Source: Conus ventricosus
Lineage: Eukaryota > Mollusca > Gastropoda > Neogastropoda > Conidae
NCBI GenBank assembly: GCA_018398815.1
Contig: CM031611.1
Location: 45,647,394 to 45,711,393, forward strand
Direction of reading: 5' to 3'
DNA length: 64,000 nt
Shown here in pieces: positions 45,901 to 57,900 of this stretch. The notes below the pieces were generated by a model that worked only from the letters and a program-made list of their open reading frames with translations, did no database searches and was not told where the DNA came from. The position numbers and the translations under genes are program-made. How positions within the stretch are numbered: the first letter of the stretch is position 1; each line of letters begins with the position of its first letter.

Positions 45901-48900
45901 TCGTTTTTTGATGAACCGTATTTTTGGAAAAGAAAAAGAAAAGAAAAAACAGAAAAAGGGTTTTGCAACCCATGTAAAGTGAAAAAGCAAAGATAAAAGA
46001 GAATAAAATTCTCATCCAAAAGTAAAAAATAAAATGAAAATAAAACAAACTTTTTTTTTTTGTCAGGCGTCAATTGAAAGCAATGCTTTCATCTTTTAAA
46101 CAGACACGCATTTTTAGGCGGTAAGGGAAAGCCCCAAAAACAGTGAACGCTGTTTTTTCAAAGGTTTGTGATTTAATTTCATGAACGCTCTTTGGCGATT
46201 GAAAAAACTCTCATTGTGGTTGAATTTTTTGTTGTTTGCTATGGCGTGAAATGGGGACTTTTTAGGGGGAATATAATAATCTTTACTCAGTGGCACTGGG
46301 AATTTAAACTATCAGGGACCCCTTTAAGCCTGATCAGAAAAATTTTAGGGTGTTTAAATGATTGAAACTGTGTGCGTGAATTTCATCTTTGTAAATGTTT
46401 TAAATGTATCTAACTGTGATAAAATTTTTATAAGAAATAACACCCAAGAATAGTTTGAAGGGTTTTTAGCAAGGGTGAGAGGCAAAAAGGTAAGATCAGT
46501 GTGCATTTTTAATGCATTACGCCCAAAGTTTTTTTTGTTGAAGGTTGTTTTACCCTGTTTCGGGATTATTGGATTCCCCCGAGTGGGGAATAAGCGTTGC
46601 GCCAACATCAAAACCCCCAATTCGGGTGTCCAGGCGCCCGGGGAAATCTCACAAGCGAAGCCAGGCTGAGCGCGGCGTGAAAAAAACAGAAACAAGCCCC
46701 TGATTTGGGAAGAGAAGAAGACCGTGAGTGTCTTGGGTTTTTTTCTTGCTTTTGGTTTTTATTCGGTTTTTTTCTTTTTCTTTTGAAAAGTTTATTTGTG
46801 GATATTTTGTGTTTTGTTCTTTTTTTTCAGAACAAAAATTGCATACACTGTTTTAAGTGTTTTTCAGTGTTGTGTTCTTTAAAGGACATTTTGTTTATTG
46901 GGCAAAATGACAACTTGGCATTTTTTTTTATGAGGAGGAAGTCATCGTCCATCTGGATCATATGTTCGAGTGGAGAGAACGAGGTCAAAGGGGAGAGGGA
47001 TCCAGGCTTTAAGGTGCTCGTGGAATTTTACGTGAGAGGCAGAAGGGGAAAAAAGAAAGTTTTTGAAAGAGGTGCCTCGGAAAGACTGGGCACCCCTGAT
47101 GACAGGGAGGTGGGCAAAAGAAGCCGCAAGGGAAAGAATCGCGAAAGAACGGTGGCGTGTTTATTTGATGTAAATGAATAATGACATTTTGGGTTTTTAA
47201 TGTTATATATTTTTAGATTATTTTTGAGAGTGTAGAGTATTAGGGAGTATTCAAAAATTTTAAAAAAAATTTCCCGCAAAAACTTAGCCCACGTGATTTA
47301 AAAAAAAAAATTAAAATTTCCAGTTTACGCACTTGTGTCAAATAAACAATGTTGAATTCCCTTTTAATCAATTTCCTTGTGTTTGAACGGTTTAAGTAAG
47401 CATTAATTATGACTTTCAGTACATGATGATTATAAAAAGAAACAAACACAAAAAAACCTCCATAAAGGGAAAAGGTGGAAATGGCAGCTGTGAAATTAAA
47501 AATATGTGGTCAAAAAGTCAAGGTTTAAAACTCGCTCTTAAAATAACCAATGGAGATAGAAAGAAATTTTTGATTCATGGGATGGACAGGTCAGCACTGA
47601 ACAAACGGGGAGAGGTGGGTAAACGGAAGTAAAAGGTAAACCCGAATGAAATGACTTAAATTTTGTTTTCAGTTTGCAATTTTCAGAGGAAAATTAGTTG
47701 GAATCAGTCCATAGTTCATGCGAAAATTGAAATATGAGCATATCTGTTTTCAGATAAGCTGTACAAGACTGTACTAACCTACTGTCTGTCTCTGCAATTG
47801 TAATGCTAAGGTTTGTTCTGAACAGTAGGAATCTTTTCATGAACATGGTTGATGGAAGACAACTAGCAGAGCTGTCTGGCTCGTGCTATTAAGAGTACAT
47901 GATGTTTTCAGAGAGAGGCTGGAGAACATGGAACGGGAAAAGCAGCGTGAACGTCGCCTACGTGAGGAAGAGAAAAGGCAGATAAACAGAGGCGTAAAGA
48001 AGAAGAAAGACGACTTCAGCAAAGAGGTGAGGGTAAGTGCTGTCTGTGTATATTCCTGTAGATTTGTTGTTTAGGATTATTCCTAAAGGAACAAAATTGA
48101 TGTCGCTTATGTAGCCCTGATACATTCTACAGGACTTGGCAAGGAACCTTTTCTGCTCATTCAGATAGTAATTAACTGTAAACTCGCATCAAGTGAGAAT
48201 TCTGACTGAAATTGGCATCATTTAATCCGTGCGGACAATACCGGGACCTCTGGGAGGAAGTTCCCATTCGAAAGATCACGTCTGACTACAAGTTGCTGTC
48301 AGAATTAGGAAACGAGGCTGCCCAACATGTGTTGCACTTTTATTAGGTGATGGAAAGTGTGTCATTGAGAATAGGCACAGAAAAGCTAGTAACTTTGATC
48401 AATGGGAAAATGATTTACTTTCCAATGAGCTTTAACGTCCTACTTTGTACACGACGAATGGTCGAAATGCTGATATTGTAATAAATCTATTTAAAGTGAG
48501 ACATTTGAAAGAAAATTGCGAGAATTAATGATAATAGAAGTAGTTGGTTGAAGAAGACAATTAAGTGATAAGCGACGAATACAATTCCAGACGCTACAGA
48601 AAAATGGTGGCCCGAATGACCGCCATTGCGGGTGCATCGTTTCATAGGAACCATGGACCAACGGGACTCGTGTCCTACAGGCAACAGCCTGTTTATTGAC
48701 GGTATGTCCTCTTTGATTTTTAAGACTGCACTGATCCGAAAGAAAGGTATGATCAGATAAAAACATTTGTTTAAATGGGACCTGTACAATAATTATGTCT
48801 TGGTTGACATGTGCAAGTTTAGTATGACATTGTGACAACCAGTGGGACCTTACTTCCAAGAGAGCAGATGGTAATCAGGTAGCCTCATCTAATCTTAGAA

Positions 48901-51900
48901 TAACAGTGCATCAATGTCTGCCATGCTTGCAAAGCTGTTAAACTTGATTGCATCATAAAATTTGCTACAGTTGTGACAAATTTGTGACATGACAACGACA
49001 TAATAAGACAGACAAAGAAGAGTTAAATGAGTGATTGTAAAGGAAAACATGTTGGCAATCTTTCTTCTTTAAGGGGTACAATTTGATAAGTTAATATCAT
49101 CATACCCATTTTTAGGCGAAACCGTAAAAGAATCTGAAATCTAGGGGAAGTTTGCAGTCAGAGGAAACTGAGTACAAGAGGGTAAATGGAAACTATGTAT
49201 CAATGTGTATTTTTAATGGAAACTTAGCATCAAATGTTAACACATTGTGGCAGCAAGTTTGGATGACTGGAACGAGGAATTTCCCATGTTTAAAAGTTAC
49301 TGTCTGATTTGAATTGAAGAGCCTTTCACTTTTCTCTCTTAAAAACTTCGCAGTGTTATACTTGGAAAATAAACTTAGTAACTCTCTGGCAATCAAGGTG
49401 GAAAATGATTTAAGTTTCTGTTTAAAGACATGTCCTTACTTTTGTGACATCTGAATGTGAAGTGCTGGATATTGTGATAATCTATTGTCCCATATAATGC
49501 TTTTTGGATATCTAAAATCTTGCGGAATTTTTTTCAATGTTTTATTTCAATTTGAAGACATGGTCTAAACTTGTTACTGTTGTTGGTGATGTTATAGATA
49601 CCAGACCAAGAGATAAGGGGCTGCGAATTGACCGCCATTTGGAAAGAGGCAATGAGCGCAACATTGACAGAACCAACAGGAACGTGGTCGTGGCAAAGAG
49701 CAGCGGCGTCAACGAATGGAGCGCGATCGCAGTGATATGCGTGAAAGGGACAGGTCCCGTAAAGAGGATGATGATCGAGGTATTAAATTTTGTTTGTTTG
49801 TTTTATGTAAGGCTTTAAAGAAAAATTTGTTCTTGGTTTCAACAGCAGCTTATGTCAGTTAAGTGATAGTCTGTACACAACCTTTGCGCCTTACTTTAAA
49901 AGAGTCAGTATGGTAATGTAGGTTGTTCTTCATGAAATAGCTGAGAATAAGTAGCTGGGAAACTGTTCAACAGTAATTTTTCATTTCTGAGATTAACAGG
50001 AAGGTAGTTGCTACAGTTGATCATAATATACTACTGAAACAAAACAAAACCTTCAGTCGAATAAAACTTGGATGGTATTATTGTAAGAAGGTTAAATCAC
50101 TATGTTGGAAACAGTTCTTTTAAGGAGTAGAATTGTGGAGTTAAGTGTATCTGTATTTAATAGAATTTGGAAGCACATATGTTAAGGAGGTTTATCCAAA
50201 TTAAGTAGGCCTCCATTTGAAGTCAAAATTTGGCGGAGATTTTTTGAGGAGGTAAATTCATTAATACAGGTGGAAGCCTGGGCCAACAGTTGAGAATAAT
50301 TATGGAATGCAGGCCTTCCATTAAACACTGGAAATCAGGAACAGAAACATTCCGTTTTGATAGTTTCAGACTGTGAGATTGTGCTTGTGTGTGTTTTTAG
50401 GATCAGCAAGATTTGCCTTTGGATACCTCCTTTTTCTAGGCTTTTGGGCAAAAGCATGCATTTTATTTATTGTTCCTTTTCCTTTGTAATTTAGTTTGTA
50501 ATTTGTTACTGAAATGAACAAAATATCCTGAAAATGTATTTGTTGATGGTTTCTCCATTATTCAGTTTTTTTTAGATAATATTAAAAGCACAGTCATGAT
50601 TTACCAGGAGCTGTTTAGTCAAGGAGTAAAAAAGAGATGGAACACTTTACTTCAAAAATGATGATGATATCTTCAGACGAATCAGTAAAAATAATGTGCA
50701 AAATTGCTGGGAATGAATGATGAACTGCAGTATGATGACTGGTGCACAAACTTATATCGGAAGATTAGCGGAGCTGGTGTGAGTTTTTGTGTATGCAGTT
50801 TGCTCTGGCAATCTCCGGGAAGGGATGTTTGTATATATGCGTTTTCACCCTCTCCACTTGTACCAACAGTTTTAAACAAAGTGTCCAGAGAGAAGTGCCA
50901 GTGATCCTCATGTACACCCAAAATGGACAAAGAACTGGATCAGCCTCATAATCAGTTTGCTGGTAAAGGTTTCCATTCACCTACCTGTGAGACTGGACTT
51001 CTTGTCTCAGCTCAGGCCGAGGAAATGGCACTTTGGACACTGTGTCCCTCTTTCTGCATGCCAGCTACATGTCAGTCGACATCTGTCATCAGAGAGATGT
51101 TTCCAGCCTCCATGCATAGATAAATTTTGAGGGAGAAGGGGGACTACCCTTTCACATCCAGACTAAGCCGGGAGGCAGTTGCATAACACCCAAGTGGCCG
51201 CTAACATCGAGTTCTAGGCTTGGGACCTGTCCATAGATTTTCTCTTGTGGTATCAATGTCGTCCTGTTCAGATAATGGATGCTTCAGTAAAGTTCAGAAT
51301 TGTTGGATGGCCACAATATTCAACTTCAAAATTACCAGGATGGCCAACAGTCACTTTCAGTTTACTTGGATTGCCACAGTTCAGTTTCAGGATTGGTAGG
51401 ATAGCTACAGTTCCATTTTAGAATTAGAATTGCCAAGATGGCCGAGTTCAATTTCAGAATTGCTGGATGGCCACAAGTCAATTACAGTGATGCTGGAATG
51501 ACCACAAGTCAATTTCAGAGATGCTGGAATGGACACAAGTCAATTTCAGAGATGCTGGGATAGCCACAAGTCAATTTCAGAGATGCTGGGATAGCCACAA
51601 GTCAATTACAGTAATGCTGGAATGGACACAAGCCAATTACAGTGATGCTGGAATGGCCACAAGTCAGTTTCAGAGTTGCTGGAATGGACACAAGTCAATT
51701 TCAGAGATGCTGGGATAGCCACAAGTCAATTTCAGAGATGCTGGGATAGCCACAAGTCAATTACAGTAATGCTGGAATGGACACAAGTCAATTACAGTGA
51801 TGCTGGAATGGCACACAAGTCAATTTCAGAGTGCTGGAATGGACACAGGTCAATTTCAGAGATGCTGGGATAGCCACAAGTCAATTTCAGAGATGCTGGG

Positions 51901-54900
51901 ATAGCCACAAGTCAATTACAGTAATGCTGGAATGGACACGAGTTAATTACAGTGATGTTGGAATGGCCACAAGTCAATTTCAGAGATGCTGGAATGGACA
52001 CAAGTCAATTTCAGAGATGCTGGAATGGACACAAGTCAATTTCAGAGATGCTGGAATGGGCACAAGTCAATTTTAGAGATGCTGGGATAGCCACAGTTCA
52101 ATGACAGAATTGCTAAGACGGCCATGCAGAATTGCTGAGATGGCCATGATTGAATTTCAGATTTGTTAGGATGGCCACGATTCTGTTTCAGAAATGCTAG
52201 AATGGCCACAACTTAATTTCAGAATTGTTAGGATGACCACAGTTTGATTTCAACATTACGAGGATGGTCACTTCAGTTGCAGAATTGCTACAATGGCCAC
52301 AGTGCAGCCTCAAGATCAGGGAATCTTTCCTCTTTGGCACCCTTGTAAAGCCACGCATACTAGGCCCAAGTGTTTTAGACCTGTGTGTTTTGTTAGTAAT
52401 TTGTTGGTATTGATGATTGCAGTATAGTTCTGTATGTCTAGGTCGACCTCGAGGTCCTCGCCCACAGGAATTGAGCGCTCATACTGAACACCGTGAAGAA
52501 GAGAAGAAACCAGCTACTCCAGAGCCGGTGGAGGAAGAAGAAGAGGAGGAGGAGGAGGAGGAAGAAGAGATGGTAGAAGAACCTCCCTCGCCTCAAGCCA
52601 ACGCTCTTTCAGAGGAAGAAGACCAGTTGAATAAGACTCCGCCCCATGAAAAACCCAGCTCTTCAGAAGAGGAGTCCGATTCCGGTGAGTGGCCATATGA
52701 TCAGTATTTTTTGTTCGTTTTTTTTTTCTGGTTTCACTTCACTGTTTCTGCTGTGTTCAGATGTCTTTGTTAGAATATCGGGGTTTGTGTGTGGGTTGCT
52801 TTTCTCTTTGAAGCTGCCAGTGTCATCAACTGGAGTTCTGTTGAATGCTTGGTACCCCTGCTTTGTTAATAGTTATTTATTTTGATTAAGCTATGCTTAA
52901 AGTTTTCATGCACATCTTCTAGATTTGTGGTGCACGTGTAGTTCTTTAGTGTTCAGCCTCTTTTCTCCTCTTTTTTTTCCCTTTCTGTCTTAAATGAAGT
53001 AGTATTGTTGCTCTGCATCTTTTCTGTACACCAGTTTTCGGACTTTCTTTGTGCCCAGTTTCAAAGTACAGAAGTGTTTATATTACTGTGTTTTCTGTAG
53101 AATATATTTCAGTGTCACTTAGCCGAAGATGTTAGTGTTCTCTGATGTGTAGGGTCATAGTATCTAAGGTAGATGACTTATATTTGATACGAAATTATCA
53201 GCTTTTGAGTTTGATGTAGAAATACTTTCAGTGACAGTAGAAGCGTGTAGTGTTCTCTGATGTCTCTGAATATCAGCTTTTTAAGTTTGATCTAGAAATA
53301 GTGTCAATGTCTCTATGTCTCTATCCATATTTGAACAAGATAACATGGGAACTGAACAAAAGCTTTCCTGTCCACTTCTGTGTCAAACAGATTTGCACTG
53401 TTAGCATTTGCTGATGTTGGCTTTGGTTTCTGCTGTTTATGTGTCAGTCTCAGGGGTGCAAATGTGTACATATTCACTTCCCCCTTCATTCCTCTTTCTC
53501 TGACCTACTATTGTAGAAGTCATGGAGGATGTGCTGGTTTGTTAACTGACAGAAGAGCCAACTTTTGTTTTAATGGTTTGTACACCCACACATCAGAGCT
53601 AAAGTTCCTCTGCTTTTTGGAGGAAACATTTCCTCCTTCCTCCCGCCTCTCTCCCCATACCCTGCTTCTCAATTTTCAGCAGGAAAAATGTTAAATGTTA
53701 GGGGTAAAAAATCGCAAAGGAAGGTATCTGTCTCATTTGATTTTCAGATTACCATGAGTAACATGGTTAACATGAGTATGTATGAAAATGATGTTTGAGC
53801 TGTTCAACAATGGTTCAAAATAAGTGGCAGAATGAAAAATTCTGAGATACGACATTTTTTGTAGTTGTTAGTTAAGGAGAATGATATGGTGAGCTTGATG
53901 GGTAAGCAGTGAAGTCTAAAATGCACCAGACTAGACGATTTTAACTTTCTTTATTAAAAAAAAAAAAAATTCCGTGGGGCTTGTCCTCACAGCTCCTGAA
54001 AATGGCATATGCTTTCTAACGCCCAGTTTCTTCCTTTTCTATGCTTGAACACCCCCCCCCCCCCCCCCCCCCTTTTTTTTTTTTTTTTGAAGCTCTAATG
54101 CATACACTCATACATAATATGCAGATGTGTATGAGTATACACAATTAATTGCATGCCCACTCTGTTATTTCTTTGCTATCAGATGGAGAACTGATGTGGT
54201 GCTCAGACTATAGCCATAAACAAAAAGCGTCTTAGACTGACATTGGTACTTGTACCAATACACCTATTCAGCCTGCATGCATCCTTGTGTCTCAACCACT
54301 CCAATACATGCATAGGCCTTTATTAAATTACTATGTCAGTCACATTTGGAAAACTTTGTTTCATTCCTACACTAGACTGAAGTTGTGCTGCTGAACATGC
54401 TTCAGCATGGGCCACATGTCTGCTGAATGGGTTCTGAAGTCATATGAAGTCTTCATGAAAGAATTCATATTCGAATCAGCACTCGGGAAATCAAGCGCCA
54501 GTTTGTCAAAGAGAAGGAAAATAATCACAAGACATGGCAAGAAGAAGATTGCCCAAATAACTTAGAATCTTTCAGAGGTACTCTCAGAATCGCAGTCAGA
54601 GTTAGGATGCATATTTCAGTTGGCTTGACTCGCAAGAAACACAGCATGTGCTTCTTGACCTGCTGTTTCTCTGCCCTGTATCGTTCTTTCCTGAAAAAGA
54701 CATGAGACCATGGTCCACTTGCACCCCTGCATTCTGATCGGCTTTATTTTGTTGTCGCTTTTGATGTTGTGCATGACGTTCTTTGTTGACTGATGGAGCG
54801 TTAACGTTTGTTTTGTTGCATGTTGTATAGATCACAAAAGCTCCAGCAGTGATTCCATGGATGAAGAACGTAAACGTAAGGGCTGGTTTTGTCTTTTCCC

Positions 54901-57900
54901 ACTCAGAGATATTTTGCATGGCAGTGCTGTGAGATTTGGTCTGGTTTCATTGCAGAGTGTAGGGTACTAGTGTGTTGGTCCTTATTTCATTCATGAACTT
55001 TTGCGTTCGTTGTATGGACAGAGCTTGGTTGAGATTTCCAACATTTTGCATTTTTTCTTTGAGTTGTTTATAATAAGAAATTTCATAATCCTTGTCTTTT
55101 ACTGTCGGTGAAAATTTTGCTCAGTGAGTAGTTATGATAAACAATGGAACCGTGATAATGATCACCAGATATTCTTAAAAGTGAGGTCTTTAAAGGGAGA
55201 GAGTCTGAATAAGGAGGGAAATCTAGTGCAGACAAAAGCAAAAATGTTCCTGGGGGAAACGTCTTTGAAGATGGGGAGTCTGTAATCGGAGATAAATCTG
55301 CTACAAGCAGTGACAACAGTGTAATGGAAAAAAATGTGTTTAAAGGGAAGTTGTATACAAAAAGACTGTTACACCCAGAAAGCAAGTCTAGTAGGGATGG
55401 AGTTTCTGTTGGGAAGCATATCTATCGCAGACAAAGAGAAAAAGTGTTCCAGAGAATCAGGTTCTTCAAGGGAGGGAGACTTTATGGACATAAGCTCTGC
55501 TTTAAGGAGGTTTCACGTGGACTAAGATGAAACATGCTTGGATTAATGCATTTTCGTAAAGATACTGGTCTTCCGTTCATTTGTTCAGAGAGTGACCCCA
55601 GGCCCACAGTGCAAATGTGATAACTCTTGGGGTTGGATGTGGTTGTACTCATGTTCAGTTTTGAAAAGTGTTGACATGAACTACAGACTATCATGAACAT
55701 TCTCTGCTTGAATTGTAGTCTTTGATATTACTGACTTGGTCAGCAACTGTATTTAATGCTCCATGCAGCTGTAATGTTGTTCACTGCTGTGTTGTAGACT
55801 TGCACTTTAGACTTACAAAGCTAAATATTGTCAAGTCCTCTGAGGAAGGGAGAAACTTCCATTTCACTGATTCTGAGCGAGTGTAAGAAGACAGGAGAAC
55901 CTGACAAATAGAGGCTCAGAATAACAGTGTTTAAGTTTGCACTATACATGTTTATGCATAAACCAGTTGGTCAACAACTGTCCATGTTCTATGCTTTTGA
56001 AAAATGTATGTTTTTTTTTGTGTTTTTTTTTGAAAATGTAAAATGTTACAATTTAAAATCATTATTGTGTTAACTCTTTGAGTTCTGAATTTAGGGTGAC
56101 TGTACTTGGTTCTGCAGTTCGTGTTACAGTCGCATTCCCTTCATTCCTGGGTTTCTGAGAGAAAACAAAAAAGGCAAAAGTACCACCCATATGTATCAAA
56201 CATAAAACCAAGAAACTCAGGAACTGTCTCAGAGTAAGGAGAATATAGAGCTAGCTTTGTCTAAATATGTCTGGCACTGCTGCTTGGGGTTTATCAGCAA
56301 GTCTTCTGATGTCCCGCTGTCGCTGAAAAACTGGAAGACAGGACAGTGAGAAGGGATAGAAACTCACCGTTTTAGCTGCCTGATAAACTGGCATAGTGTA
56401 TTCACAAGGTAAATAATGATTACTGGTGACTTTCGGATAATATGTAACCTACAGGTGAACACTTTCCATAGCTGAAAGGTGTATTGTGGGGGCAGTTACA
56501 CATCAAGCGTAACTTTGAATATGATTTTTTTAGCATGAGTATATATTATTCATATGTTATTTTGATCTGTTGTGCAGGTCCAGCCAAGTCTAAGTTTGAG
56601 AATGAATCCGACAATGAAGAAGCAGAGAAGGTCATGCAGGGGTCGCACAGTTTATCCTCAGAGTCAGAAGAGGAGGAAGAAGGTGACTATGTGCAGGACA
56701 GTCCTCCTGAGTCCCCTATCGCCTTGAAGGAAGACTTGCCAGTCTACCTGCCTGCTGTGCAGGTAGGTGTCGAGACAGACATACCTGTGTGAATGTGGCA
56801 TTATTAAAGAATCATTGTCGTGAAAGAGGATGACCTGTCTGCTAGCCCAAGTTGGCAGGGCATGTGTGTTTAATAAGTCGATTGTGTTTGTTATGTTTTT
56901 TTGTCGATTGTGTTTGTTATGGTTTTTTTCCCCCTTTTTTTTGTTTTAAGAGTTGGTGTTTGTAGACGTACTGAGTAGTTGCTGCTGTTTACCATGGTGC
57001 CTTTGTGTTTATTTGAATTCCTTTTCTTGAAATTAGAAAAAAGAAAAGAAGAGTTTTGTTCAAATCGTTCAGCGTTGTATTCATGCATGGTAAAGGCACC
57101 TGAATTATGGTCACTGTGCCAGAACTTTCTTTGATTCCGCTTCTTCAGGATTTTCTTTTTTAACTTGATTATTCCTTTCACTGTCAATGCAAAAATGCGC
57201 ACAGAGGATCAGTATTTTGTGTATTTCTCGTCCAGGGCTGCCGGAACGTGGAAGAGTTCCACTGCATGAACCGCATTGAGGAAGGAACGTACGGTGTGGT
57301 GTACCGAGCCAAGGACCGCAAGACGGGGGAGATTGTGGCCCTGAAGCGGCTCAAGATGGAGAAGGAGAAAGAGGGGTTCCCCATCACCTCCCTGAGAGAA
57401 ATCAACACTCTGCTCAAGGCTCAGCACACCAACATTGTTACTGTCAGGGTGAGATTGATTTATAGCATTGTGTCTGCATTACATGATGGCATCTGCCAGG
57501 GAGCAATTATGTCCCTTCATGTGTTCATTGAATGCCCAATGCGTGCCTGCAGCCTATGTGAAAACAGCGCAGGCTTCCAAGGGTGGTGCAGGACTGCTCT
57601 CAGCTGCTTTGTTTGGCAGTTGAGGACAGTACTTCTCTGGGTCCTACCCTCACCTTTGGATTATCTTTTTCTTTTCTTCTTGTTGAACTTGTTATTTTTC
57701 TCTAATTTTTGTACTGCATTGTAGATTTGGGTTGAAAAAGTCCAAAGTGTTCAAGAATGAAAGCTTCGGATAAATATTCTGAGTCTTATAGAAGTAACAT
57801 GAGATTAATGACAGTTTTTCGCAAGAATTTAATAGCTCACAAAGTTTAGTGGTACTACTTTTAACATTTTTTTCCAGAATTTTTTTTTTCACCAATCCTT

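Larger units (their letters stand above)
37000..47250. other. Low-quality, homopolymer-smoothed stretch
   Basis: Runs of 4-10 identical bases are far denser than in the flanks. Recognisable coding sequence is broken every few dozen bases. Copies comparable with the better LINE at 28787-30078 differ mostly by a base being replaced with its neighbour or a run being lengthened. I treat borders and frames in this stretch as unreliable. Confidence 0.7.

Noticed and set aside
47423..47632. Additional CDK11 Lys-rich exon
   Set aside because: It has Lys/Gly/Asn-rich composition, but no acceptor or donor fits and the phase does not match neighbours.
51521..52076. Repeat protein ([12 protein letters not shown] units)
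   Set aside because: The frame survives only within five-unit blocks of 155 bp, and other blocks shift or stop. It is intronic between two well-phased CDK11 exons.
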